The position numbers and the translations under genes are program-made. Of a DNA stretch of 33,650 bases, positions 1 through 8,619 are shown piece after piece. The stretch is from Mariprofundaceae bacterium (GTDB lineage: Bacteria > Pseudomonadota > Zetaproteobacteria > Mariprofundales > Mariprofundaceae): NCBI GenBank assembly GCA_027018975.1, contig JALUXN010000281.1, positions 1-33,650 on the forward strand, read 5' to 3'. A model generated the notes under the pieces. It was not told the origin of the DNA. It saw only the letters and a list, made by a program, of their open reading frames with translations, and did no database searches. The first letter of the stretch is position 1. Each line of letters starts with the position of its first letter.

Positions 1-1
1 C

Positions 2-727
2 TACGATTGGAGCGAGAACGAGGCGTTCAATACCAAGGGCAACAAGAAGGGCGAGTGCGCCGGTGCGGTATTGTCGATGTCCGATGCGCTGATCTCCGAG
101 GCGGAGTATGAGATGCTGCTGGCGCGCGCCCATATCGATGCGATGTTCTGGGCGGAGGCGCAGAGTGCGCTGCGCCGCTCGGTGATCTCCACCGCGCGCG
201 CCTTTCTGGTGCCGTTCGGTGAAGCACCGGAGGAGGATAGCGAGGTGTTCGGCCTGCTGCTCACCCATGCTGCTGCCGATCAGGACGTGATGGGCGGTTT
301 CCATCAGGTGCAGGCGGCGATGATGGGCATCGATCTGGCTGATCCGGGGGCGGGCGTGACCCGCCTGCGTGATGCGCAGGCCGCATGGTTGGCGTTGGCA
401 GAAAAACGCTTTGCCGCCGTGCCGGAGGAAGTGAGTGAGAGTGAGACGGAAGCGGCTGTGGCAGGCGATGAAGCGGCAGCCGATGCGACGGATAATGTCA
501 CGCTGCTCGATCTCTCCGGTGTCGCCTGCCCGATGAACTTTGTGAAGACGAAGATCAAGCTCTCCACACTGCCGATTGGTGCGCAGCTGGAGGTGATTCT
601 CGATGATGGCGCGCCGATTGAGAATGTGCCGCTCTCCTTGGAAGAGCAGGGGCAGAAGGTGCTGGTCAAAGAGCAGATCTCGGAGCGCCAGTGGAAGATT
701 CGCGTCGAGAAGATTTCCGCAATCTGA
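2..727 (+). CDS. C-terminal part of a protein ending in a TusA/SirA-like sulfurtransferase domain (5' truncated by the window; possibly a sulfite/nitrite reductase fusion)
   Basis: Frame is open from base 2 (YDWSENEAFNTKGNKKGECAGA...) into the 71..727 ORF. The C-terminus LDLSGVACPMNFVKTKIKLSTLPIGAQLEVILDDGAPIENVP fits the TusA pattern (CPxxxxK). The reductase identity is inferred from the adjacent cys genes and the NTKGNKKGECAGA tail. Confidence 0.7.
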   Translation, partial: YDWSENEAFNTKGNKKGECAGAVLSMSDALISEAEYEMLLARAHIDAMFWAEAQSALRRSVISTARAFLVPFGEAPEEDSEVFGLLLTHAAADQDVMGGFHQVQAAMMGIDLADPGAGVTRLRDAQAAWLALAEKRFAAVPEEVSESETEAAVAGDEAAADATDNVTLLDLSGVACPMNFVKTKIKLSTLPIGAQLEVILDDGAPIENVPLSLEEQGQKVLVKEQISERQWKIRVEKISAI

Positions 728-750
728 TCGCTGCCGTTTAAGGTCATCAG

Positions 751-3393
751 GTGACATCCAGCACCGATCTACACCCCTTTGCCAATCCGGGACGGACGAA
801 GCTGTCGCTGGTCAGCCGCGGTGTGGCGTTGCCGGAGGGGTTGCAGCAGGCCTCGCAATGGATTTCGCAGGCCAATGCGATTGAGACGGTGGTCGATATT
901 CGTCTGCCGACCGGTCAGCTCTGTACGGTGCCGGTCGGTCAGCCCTATACGCAGAAGAGCACCTATGAGCTGCGGGAAAAGGATGGCAAGGCGGAGCTGT
1001 ACTGCGCCGGCGAAGTTTCGCCCGTCACCCTGCTGCCAGCGCCGGCGTTCTATCAGCAGAGCACCCGCAGCGGGTCGCGTATGGGCAGTTTCAGCGCCCT
1101 GCATGATCGGCTGCTGATCCTGCATCCGTTCCTCGGTTGCGGCTTCTTTAATCAGGCGGGGCAGGCCTGCCAATACTGCCAGTATGATTCGATGCTCAAT
1201 CAGGCTGAACCGCCGCTACGCGATCCGCTCGAACTGGTGGAGACGGTGCGCGCGGCACTGGCGGAGCGCGATGTCGATACGGTCTATCTCTACAACGGCT
1301 TTTCGCCCTCCAATGATGTCGGCCTGCGCAAGCTGGTGGCGGTGGTGGCGCTGCTGCGCAAACACCTCGGTCATCGCCAGATTGCGCTGGAGACGGTGGC
1401 GCCATCCGACCTGCAGGTGATCGATGAACTCTACGAGGCGGGGCTGGATCTCTTTATCTGCAATGTCGAAGTGCACGATGCGGCGCGCTTTGCCGAGATC
1501 TGCCCGGGTAAGGCGCGGCTGGGCGGACAGGCGGCGATCTATCGTGCGCTGCAACATGCCCGCTCGATCTTCCGCACCGGTGCGGTGGTCAGCCACCTGA
1601 TTGTCGGGCTGGAACCGCTGGCATCGACGATTGCCGGCATGAAAGCGCTGATCGGGCAGGGGATTGTGCCGATGCTGCTCCCCTTCCGGCCACTGCCCGG
1701 CACGCCGCTCAGTGATTGGCCGCTGGCCAGCCTCGATGATGTGGAGCAGGCGCTGCTGGTGCAGTATGAACTGCTCGAATCATCCGGCATCCCGATGCAC
1801 CGGCTGCGCGATATGGGGCGGGTATTGACCCCGATGGAGAGCGGTCTGCTGGTTGGCCGCACGCCTTACCTCGCGCAGCAGGTCGCCAGCTCGACACTGG
1901 GGCGGCGCATGATCGGCTGGATGAACGGGCTGCGCCGTTATCTGCGCTCCAATGGTAAGATCGACGCCAACTACGCAAGCGCTCGCTACCACTCCCTACA
2001 CTGGCTATTGGCCAGAGAGGGGGTGCCGTTTGTGGCGCTGGCGCTGCTGTCGCTCTGCGCGCTCTGGGTGGGGCATCAAGCGCCGCCCGATGGGTTGACG
2101 GCGCAAGGGTGGCATGCGCTGCTGATCTTTCTCTTCTGTCTGGCGCTCTGGGTGAGCGGCCTGATTCCGCTGGCGGCGACCTCGCTGTTGGGTTTGGCGC
2201 TGCTGCCGCTCTCCGGCGTGCTGCCGGCGATGGATGCTTACGCCATGTTCGGGTCGCCGGCGGTATTCTTCATTCTCGGCGCATTCATGCTGGCCGCTGG
2301 CGCGCGTGCCACGGGGCTCTCCGAGCATCTGGCGCTGGCGCTGATCGAGCGGGTCGGCACGGGTGCGCGGCAACTGCTGTTGGCGATGCTGCTGCTGCCA
2401 GCAGTGATGGCGTTTGTCATGCCGGAGCATGCGGTGGCGGCGATTTTCCTGCCAATCGTGCTCGATATGGTGCGCAATCTCGATCTGAAAATCGGTGACC
2501 GTTATGCGCAATCCCTCTTTTTTGCGGTGGCGTGGGGGGCGATTATCGGCGGTGTGATGACGCTGTTGGGCGGGGCGCGCGGGCCGTTGGCGCTCGGTAT
2601 GGTGCAGCAGATCAGCGGCCATGGGTTCAGTTTTCTCGACTGGACGTTGGCGGCAGCACCTCTGGTGTTGCTGATGTTGACGGCTGCTGCAATGCTGCTG
2701 CTATTGACCACACCGTGTGGCGAGCTGGATGTGGCGCAGGCGCGTGCTGCTATCCAGAAACGGCAGTTGGAGCTGGGTAATCTGGAGCTGCGCGGCTGGC
2801 TGATGGGGCTGTTGCTGGCTGGCACAGTGGCCGGCTGGATGCTCGGCGGGCATGGCGCATCGTTGGCGGCGATTGCGCTGCTGGCTGTGGCGGTGATGTT
2901 CGGTCTACATCTGGTGCGCTGGGATGAGATTGAGCGGCAGGTGAACTGGAGCGTGGTGCTGATGTATGGTGGCGCGATTGCGGTCGGCTCGGCACTGACA
3001 GCCAGTGGCGCAGGAGCGTGGATCGCCGCCAATCTGTTGCCCGATGGTGTGGCCGGCCTGTCACTGCTGATGCTGGTGGTGGCGGCGACGCTGCTGTTGA
3101 CCGAAGGGGTGAGCAATGCGGCGGCGGTGGCGGTGCTGTTGCCGGTGGCGGTGCCGGTCGGACTGGGGGCGGGGATTGATCCGCTGACGGTGGCGCTGGC
3201 GGTCGGTATCATTGCCGGCTTCGCCTTCATGTTGCCGATGGGTACGCCGCCCAACGCGATGATCTACGGTACCGGCTTTGTGCAGCGGTTGGCGATGTTG
3301 CGCTTTGGTGGTGTGCTGTCGTTGAGCGCGCTGCTATTGTTCGCTGCGTTGGTGCAGCTCTGGTGGCCGATGATCGGTTTCGGTCTAGAATGA
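751..3393 (+). CDS. Fusion protein: N-terminal radical SAM domain + C-terminal SLC13/DASS anion permease domain
   Basis: Single 880-aa ORF with GTG start. N-half has a cysteine cluster (LGCGFFNQAGQACQYCQYD) and a radical SAM-like TIM-barrel pattern (YLYNGFSPSND, ALETVAPSDLQVIDELYEAGLDLFICNVEV). From about aa 425 it is polytopic with DASS-like features (LIPLAATSLLGLALLPLSGVL, EGVSNAAAVAVLLPVAVPVG, LPMGTPPNAMIYGTG). Confidence 0.85.
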   Translation: MTSSTDLHPFANPGRTKLSLVSRGVALPEGLQQASQWISQANAIETVVDIRLPTGQLCTVPVGQPYTQKSTYELREKDGKAELYCAGEVSPVTLLPAPAFYQQSTRSGSRMGSFSALHDRLLILHPFLGCGFFNQAGQACQYCQYDSMLNQAEPPLRDPLELVETVRAALAERDVDTVYLYNGFSPSNDVGLRKLVAVVALLRKHLGHRQIALETVAPSDLQVIDELYEAGLDLFICNVEVHDAARFAEICPGKARLGGQAAIYRALQHARSIFRTGAVVSHLIVGLEPLASTIAGMKALIGQGIVPMLLPFRPLPGTPLSDWPLASLDDVEQALLVQYELLESSGIPMHRLRDMGRVLTPMESGLLVGRTPYLAQQVASSTLGRRMIGWMNGLRRYLRSNGKIDANYASARYHSLHWLLAREGVPFVALALLSLCALWVGHQAPPDGLTAQGWHALLIFLFCLALWVSGLIPLAATSLLGLALLPLSGVLPAMDAYAMFGSPAVFFILGAFMLAAGARATGLSEHLALALIERVGTGARQLLLAMLLLPAVMAFVMPEHAVAAIFLPIVLDMVRNLDLKIGDRYAQSLFFAVAWGAIIGGVMTLLGGARGPLALGMVQQISGHGFSFLDWTLAAAPLVLLMLTAAAMLLLLTTPCGELDVAQARAAIQKRQLELGNLELRGWLMGLLLAGTVAGWMLGGHGASLAAIALLAVAVMFGLHLVRWDEIERQVNWSVVLMYGGAIAVGSALTASGAGAWIAANLLPDGVAGLSLLMLVVAATLLLTEGVSNAAAVAVLLPVAVPVGLGAGIDPLTVALAVGIIAGFAFMLPMGTPPNAMIYGTGFVQRLAMLRFGGVLSLSALLLFAALVQLWWPMIGFGLE

Positions 3394-3397
3394 AGGG

Positions 3398-3455
3398 AAC
3401 CATTCAGCTATCGAACAAACCACGGGCGGTCTGGAAAGTTCCGGCATGTGAAGTA
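3398..3455 (+). repeat. Dispersed intergenic repeat, copy 3 (internally deleted)
   Basis: AACCATTCAGC joined directly to TATCGAACAAACCACGGGCGGTCTGGAAAGTTCCGGCATGTGAAGT: left end and right half of the element without the central part. Confidence 0.75.
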
Positions 3456-3471
3456 AAGATGGGAGAAATAG

Positions 3472-4404
3472 ATGTCCAATCAACAATCTAAACAGGTATC
3501 TCAGCATAAGCTGACGCAGTTGAAGGCGCTGGAGGCGGAGTCGATCCATATCATCCGCGAGGTGGTGGCGGAGTTCCGCAATCCGGTGATGCTCTACTCG
3601 GTCGGCAAGGACTCCAGCGTGCTGCTGCATCTGGCGCGCAAGGCGTTCTATCCGGCGCCGCTGCCGTTTCCGTTGCTGCATGTCGATACCGGCTTCAAGT
3701 TCAAGGAGATGTACGAGTTCCGCGACAGCTTCTGCAAGGAGATCGGCGCCGATCTGATTGTCCGCCGCAACGAGGCGGCCATCGCCAAGGGGATGAATCC
3801 GAAGGATCACGGCGTGGCGCGCTGCTGCGGTGCGTTGAAGACCCAAGGACTGCTCGATGCACTGGAGGAGGGCGAATATGATGCCGCCTTCGGTGGTGCG
3901 CGCCGCGATGAGGAGCGCAGCCGCGCCAAGGAGCGGGTTTTCTCCATGCGCGACGAGTTTGGTCAGTGGGACCCGAAGAATCAGCGGCCGGAGCTATGGA
4001 ATATCTATAATGGCCGCATCCACGAGGGGGAGAGCGTGCGCGTCTTCCCGATCTCCAACTGGACGGAGATGGATATCTGGCTCTACATCCGCGAAGAGAA
4101 TATTCCCATCGTGCCGCTCTACTTTGCCAAGGAGCGGCTGATGGTGGAGCGCAAACATCTGCTTATCCCCTACTACGAAGAGATGAAGGATCAGCTGCTC
4201 GAGGGTGAGGAGCCGAAGATGGTGATGAGCCGCTTCCGCACGCTCGGCTGCAGCCCGTGTACGGGTGCAGTGCGCTCTGATGCCACCAATATGGATGAGA
4301 TTGTGATCGAGGCGGCTGCAGCGCGCCGCTCGGAGCGCGAGACACGCATCATCGATCACGGCTCGAACAGCATGGAAGATAAGAAGAAAGAAGGGTATTT
4401 TTAG
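3472..4404 (+). CDS. cysD: Sulfate adenylyltransferase subunit 2
   Basis: 310 aa; [23 protein letters not shown]-loop, [27 protein letters not shown]; next to cysN. Confidence 0.97.
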   Translation: MSNQQSKQVSQHKLTQLKALEAESIHIIREVVAEFRNPVMLYSVGKDSSVLLHLARKAFYPAPLPFPLLHVDTGFKFKEMYEFRDSFCKEIGADLIVRRNEAAIAKGMNPKDHGVARCCGALKTQGLLDALEEGEYDAAFGGARRDEERSRAKERVFSMRDEFGQWDPKNQRPELWNIYNGRIHEGESVRVFPISNWTEMDIWLYIREENIPIVPLYFAKERLMVERKHLLIPYYEEMKDQLLEGEEPKMVMSRFRTLGCSPCTGAVRSDATNMDEIVIEAAAARRSERETRIIDHGSNSMEDKKKEGYF

Positions 4405-4494
4405 GGTGAGGGGTTAGGTGAGAGGCGTTAGGGGGCGTTTTGCTCCTGATGCCTGACGCCGAACCTCCAACGCTTCACAAACAGGGTGAAAACA

Positions 4495-5781
4495 ATGACA
4501 ACACTGAACACAGATATTACTAAAGAGATCGAACTGCTGCGACTGGTGACGGTGGGCAGTGTCGATGATGGCAAATCGACGTTGATTGGGCGTCTGTTGG
4601 TCGATACCAAGGGTGCCTTTGAGGATCAGCTCTTGGCGGTGCGCAAAAAACGCGGCGCCGAGCATGTCGCGTCGGCGGCGGAGATCGATCTGGCGATGTT
4701 GACCGACGGCTTGGCGGCCGAGCGCGAACAGGGCATCACCATCGATGTTGCCTACCGCTATTTCGCCACGCCGAAGCGCAAATTCATCATGGCCGACTGC
4801 CCCGGCCATGAGCAGTACACGCGCAACATGGTGACCGGTGCCTCTACCGCCAATGCGGCGATTATCCTTATCGATGCACGCAATGGTGTCATGCCGCAGA
4901 CCAAGCGTCACACCCATATTCTGGCGCTGCTCGGCATTCCGCACCTGATTGTGGCGGTCAACAAGATGGATCTGGTCGATCACGATCAGGCCACCTTCGA
5001 GGCGATTCGCGACGAGATGAACGACTACTGCGCCAAGCAGGGAGTGCGCGATCTGATCTGTATTCCGATGTCGGCACTGGCCGGCGATATGGTGGCGGTG
5101 CGCGGCGATCATATGGACTGGTATGAGGGGGACACTTTGCTGGAGACGCTGGAGAACTTGTCGGTACTCGATGATGTCGACAATCAGCCGTTCCGTCTGC
5201 CGGTGCAGCTGGTCAATCGTCCGCAGACCGCCGAGTTGCCCGACTATCGCGGCTTCATGGGCACGATTGCCTCCGGCACGGTGAAGGTGGGCGATAAGGT
5301 CAAGGCGATTCCGAGCGGTAATGAGACGACGGTGAAGGAGATCGTTACTTTCGACGGTAACCTGCAGGAGGCGTTCGCGCCGCAGAGTGTGACGTTGACG
5401 CTCAATGATGAGATCGATCTGTCGCGCGGTGATATGCTGGTGCATCCCGGTGCCGAGCCGGCCAGCGCCAAGATTGTGAAGGCCAATGTCTGCTGGATCG
5501 GTGATGAGCCGTTGGCGGCGCGCAATAAATATCTGCTCAAACACACCACCAACACGGTTAAGGCGATGGTCGATAGTATCGATTTCCGCCGCGATATTCA
5601 CACCTTGAGCAAGGATGAGGCGGACGAGCTGGCGATGAACGAGATTGGCCAGATCACCTTCAAACTGATGAAGCCGCTCTACTGCGACCCTTACGCACAG
5701 AACCGCATCACCGGTAGTTTTATCGTCATCGACACCTTCACCAACAACACTGTCGGTGCCGGCATGGTGGTCGAGGCGTAG
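4495..5781 (+). CDS. cysN: Sulfate adenylyltransferase subunit 1 (GTPase)
   Basis: GTPase motifs VTVGSVDDGKSTLIGRLL, DCPGHEQYTRNM, NKMDLV. The ORF track opens at a GTG at 4486; the ATG at 4495 (MTTLNTDITKEIELLR) seems the likelier start. Confidence 0.95.
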   Translation: MTTLNTDITKEIELLRLVTVGSVDDGKSTLIGRLLVDTKGAFEDQLLAVRKKRGAEHVASAAEIDLAMLTDGLAAEREQGITIDVAYRYFATPKRKFIMADCPGHEQYTRNMVTGASTANAAIILIDARNGVMPQTKRHTHILALLGIPHLIVAVNKMDLVDHDQATFEAIRDEMNDYCAKQGVRDLICIPMSALAGDMVAVRGDHMDWYEGDTLLETLENLSVLDDVDNQPFRLPVQLVNRPQTAELPDYRGFMGTIASGTVKVGDKVKAIPSGNETTVKEIVTFDGNLQEAFAPQSVTLTLNDEIDLSRGDMLVHPGAEPASAKIVKANVCWIGDEPLAARNKYLLKHTTNTVKAMVDSIDFRRDIHTLSKDEADELAMNEIGQITFKLMKPLYCDPYAQNRITGSFIVIDTFTNNTVGAGMVVEA

Positions 5782-5784
5782 GCG

Positions 5785-6099
5785 ATGTTTGTCACCATGA
5801 ATCGTTTCACCATCGCGCCGGAGCACTGGGCTGATTTCGAGGCGCGTTTCAAGCAGCGCGCCGGTTTGGTCGATCAGGCGCCGGGCTTTATCCGCAACGC
5901 GGTGCTGCGCCCGGCCGAAGGGAGCGCGGAGCAGCATGTGGTGATGACTTTATGGGAGTCACGCGAGGCGTTTGAGGCGTGGACGCGCTCGGAATCCTTC
6001 CGCGCCGCCCACGCCAACGCCGGCCAAACCCCCAAAACATGGTTCGCCGGCCCATCCAAGCTGGAGATGTTCGAGGCGGTCACCGACTCCGCTGTTTGA
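5785..6099 (+). CDS. Antibiotic biosynthesis monooxygenase (ABM)/HmoA-like small protein
   Basis: 104 aa; MNRFTIAPEHWADFEARFKQRAGLVDQAPGFIRNAVLRP...VVMTLWESREAFEAWTRSESFRAAH is typical of ABM ferredoxin-like folds. Confidence 0.8.
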   Translation: MFVTMNRFTIAPEHWADFEARFKQRAGLVDQAPGFIRNAVLRPAEGSAEQHVVMTLWESREAFEAWTRSESFRAAHANAGQTPKTWFAGPSKLEMFEAVTDSAV

Positions 6100-6114
6100 A
6101 TTGGAGTAAGTTGC

Positions 6115-6609
6115 TTAGCTGCGCACACAGCGTGGCAACAGCCAGCGCCCGATGGCGTAATCGAGTGAGAGCTTACCGGGGCCTGCGAGCACAATCGCCA
6201 GCAGCATCAATCCCCACACCTTGTGATCGATAAATTCGTGGCCGATGAAGCCTGCCCAGAGACCGTGTGGCCAGAGGCCGGGGTAGGAGATGACGGCTGT
6301 AATGTTATAGACAAACAGAAACAGGGCGGCGAGACGACCGAAGAGGCCGAGCGCCAGAAACCACGGCACAATCAGCTCGACATAGGTGCCGATGGTGGCC
6401 GCGAGGTCGGGTGAGAGCAGCGGCACATGATATTCGTAGTTGAAGAGGTAGGCGGTGCCCATCGGGTCGTCGAGTTTGACCACGCCGGCGCGCCAGAAGG
6501 CGAGCGCCACCCAGAGGCGGAAGAGTAGCGGACTCAACGGTTGCAGCGGTTCCAGCAGCGCTACGGCGCGGTTGTAGAGGGTGGTGATGGTGTGCAATAG
6601 TTGTTTCAT
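6115..6609 (-). CDS. DoxX family membrane protein (fourth gene of the bufferin operon)
   Basis: MKQLLHTITTLYNRAVALLEPLQPLSPLLFRLWVALAFWRAGVVKL...; four predicted TM segments; start chosen at the internal ATG with complement at 6607-6609. Confidence 0.85.
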   Translation of the reverse strand: MKQLLHTITTLYNRAVALLEPLQPLSPLLFRLWVALAFWRAGVVKLDDPMGTAYLFNYEYHVPLLSPDLAATIGTYVELIVPWFLALGLFGRLAALFLFVYNITAVISYPGLWPHGLWAGFIGHEFIDHKVWGLMLLAIVLAGPGKLSLDYAIGRWLLPRCVRS

Positions 6610-6628
6610 GGATGCTCCTGTGGGGTAG

Positions 6629-7420
6629 TTACTGCGCGGTTTTATGCGCTGTGATGTCGATGACCAGTCGGTTGGCGACCAGCCATGGCAGCAGTTCGGT
6701 GAGGTCGAAATCGGCATCTGCCGCTGTGGTGAGGGCGGTTTGTATCGATTGACCATCGAGCAGTGCGCGCAGCAATAGCGTGGTGGCTGCGGAAACCGGT
6801 TGCATGGCGATCTGTGCGGCATCGCGCCAGATCAGCAGTGGTTGGCCGCCCCGATCAAGCGCTGGCGGCGGTGTCTCGTCCGGCTCCATGCAGTAGCGCC
6901 AGATATCGAACAGCGGATAGTCGGAAGCGATGATCTGCAGCGATGGATGCAGGCGTAGCGCGATCGCGGCCTCGGATTGCTGCAAAGTGTGTAGCCGTTG
7001 TGTCACCGCATCGGCCGATAGCGGCTCGGCATCCGCGGCGAGCAGGCTGCATTGGCGCGCCCACTCCAGCCGAGCAATATCGGGCAGATAAGCGAGGGAG
7101 GATGCCTCTGGCATGGCCGCCAGAAAGGCGGCGAAATGGGCACCGTAATCCTGCAGATTGCCGCTTGTTGCAGGGTAGTCGCGCAGATAACGCAATGCGG
7201 CCAAGTCGAAAAAATCATCGCCCACTAGCAGCCGCACCGCCGGATAGCTGGTCTGCAGCGCCTCGCTAAAGGTATTCTCAATGATGTGGCGATAGATCTG
7301 CATGCGTTGCGCGGCTGCTAAACCATTGCCGGCCACCGCTGCCTCGATGCTCGCATCCCCATGTAGCACGCTGGCGGCGAAATCGCGCTGCAGTTCAGCC
7401 AGCGACGGCGCGTTGCGCAT
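6629..7420 (-). CDS. bufC: DUF2063 protein, BufC/HvfC-like (bufferin maturation partner)
   Basis: MRNAPSLAELQRDFAASVLHGD...AAAQRMQIYRHIIENTFSEALQTSYPAVRLLVGDDFFDLAALRYLRDYPATSGNLQDYGAHFAAFL is the DUF2063 N-terminal signature; overlaps bufB by 26 nt. Confidence 0.88.
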   Translation of the reverse strand: MRNAPSLAELQRDFAASVLHGDASIEAAVAGNGLAAAQRMQIYRHIIENTFSEALQTSYPAVRLLVGDDFFDLAALRYLRDYPATSGNLQDYGAHFAAFLAAMPEASSLAYLPDIARLEWARQCSLLAADAEPLSADAVTQRLHTLQQSEAAIALRLHPSLQIIASDYPLFDIWRYCMEPDETPPPALDRGGQPLLIWRDAAQIAMQPVSAATTLLLRALLDGQSIQTALTTAADADFDLTELLPWLVANRLVIDITAHKTAQ

Positions 7421-8255
7421 CGAGCACCTCCTCAGCGGTTGCCGCCTCACCTTGCAGTACGGCAAAGGGTGGAATGCGGGCATCCCACTCAATCAGTGTC
7501 GGTTTCACACCGATATGCGCCACGGTCTGGCGGTAGAGAGCCCAGACTTCGGGATAGACCGGATGGTCGTGCGAATCGATCAACAGCGGCGCAGCCAAAC
7601 CCGTCTTGCGGGTGAAGCCGGCCAGATGCATCTCGCCGACAGTGGCCGGGTCGATCGCGGTGATAAACTGCATGGGGTCGAATTGGTGGTTGACGCTGTT
7701 GACGTAGATATTGTTGACATCGAGCAGCACGCCGCAGCCGGTGCGCTGCGCCAGTTCGCGGATAAACTCCCACTCCGGCATGGTGGAGTGGCGGTACTCC
7801 AGATAGGTGGAGGCGTTTTCGATCAGAATCTGCCGCTGAAGCAGCGATTGGGTCGCATCAACATGCTCGATCATCACCGCCAGCGCCTCCTCGGTGTAGG
7901 GCAGCGGCAGCAGGCCGTTGAGATGGATCGATCCCGCAGCTCCCCAGCTCAAGTGCTCGGAGACCAGCCCCGGCTGCACGCGATCGACCAGTGTTTTTAG
8001 TTGGGTGAGATGCTTGCGGTAGTCGCTCTCCGCGCTGCCGAGCGACAGGCCGACGCCGTGCAGGCTGATCGGATAGTGCGCGCGCACCGCCTCCAGCTGC
8101 CGCAGGGCATCGCCACCGGCGGCGAAAAAATTCTCGCTATGCAGCTCGAACCATTCGACAGGCGGCAGCTCAGCGATTACCTGCTCGATATGCGGCGCTC
8201 GCAAACCGATCCCGGCATGTGCCGGGATCGTTCGGGTGTCGTTGGCGGTCAACAT
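7395..8255 (-). CDS. bufB: DUF692 multinuclear non-heme iron oxidase (MNIO), BufB-like
   Basis: GIGLRAPHIEQVI...WFELHSENFF...ISLHGVGLSLGSAE...LVSEHLSWG...ILIENASTYLEY...GVLLDVNNIYVNSVNH...GEMHLAGF...DSHDHPVYPEVWALY are DUF692 hallmarks. Confidence 0.93.
   Translation of the reverse strand: MLTANDTRTIPAHAGIGLRAPHIEQVIAELPPVEWFELHSENFFAAGGDALRQLEAVRAHYPISLHGVGLSLGSAESDYRKHLTQLKTLVDRVQPGLVSEHLSWGAAGSIHLNGLLPLPYTEEALAVMIEHVDATQSLLQRQILIENASTYLEYRHSTMPEWEFIRELAQRTGCGVLLDVNNIYVNSVNHQFDPMQFITAIDPATVGEMHLAGFTRKTGLAAPLLIDSHDHPVYPEVWALYRQTVAHIGVKPTLIEWDARIPPFAVLQGEAATAEEVLDAQRAVAG
8207..8230. repeat. 24-nt perfect-arm palindrome at the 5' end of bufB
   Basis: CGATCCCGGCA-TG-TGCCGGGATCG; 11-bp arms. 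Confidence 0.9.
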
Positions 8256-8272
8256 CTGTTGCGCGCACACCT

Positions 8273-8295
8273 GAGGGGTGATCGCATCACCCCTC
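8273..8295. repeat. Perfect 9-bp inverted repeat across the bufA1 stop codon
   Basis: GAGGGGTGA-TCGCA-TCACCCCTC; the bufA1 stop codon is in one arm. Confidence 0.9.
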
Positions 8296-8541
8296 TTTGG
8301 TGCTGCCGCCATCAATTTTCGCGCACAGACCGGCCGGTACAGCGACAAACGCCTTCGGGTCACGTGCTGTGGCATCCTGTCCAGCGCAAGAGTGGCCGGG
8401 GGATTTGCAGTCGTTTTTGTAAGCGGCGTTGACGCCGTAGCACTTCTCCATCGCCGGCGCAGCAGTCGCCTCGGTGATATAAGCCATCGACATAGCGCTG
8501 ATCAGCGCCGTGCCGAGCATCAGTTTTGTTTTGGTTTCCAT
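8287..8541 (-). CDS. bufA1: DUF2282 bufferin precursor (BufA1-like) with signal peptide and four Cys
   Basis: 84 aa; signal peptide ([30 protein letters not shown]), then [46 protein letters not shown]; Cys at 34, 45, 52 and 73. Confidence 0.92.
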   Translation of the reverse strand: METKTKLMLGTALISAMSMAYITEATAAPAMEKCYGVNAAYKNDCKSPGHSCAGQDATARDPKAFVAVPAGLCAKIDGGSTKEG

Positions 8542-8619
8542 CGTGTGTTACCTCCAAATCATTTCCATGGCCTTGCCATGATGTGCGTTCTGTCGCCGCC
8601 GATTGGAGAACCTTACGCG

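Noticed and set aside
2005-2622. Minus-strand ORFs antisense to the radical SAM/SLC13 fusion
   Set aside because: Low-complexity Arg/Gln/His-rich translations typical of antisense frames.
4414-5937. 507-aa minus-strand ORF antisense to cysN
   Set aside because: Shadow ORF in high-GC coding DNA; composition is His/Arg/Gln-rich and cysN is unambiguous.
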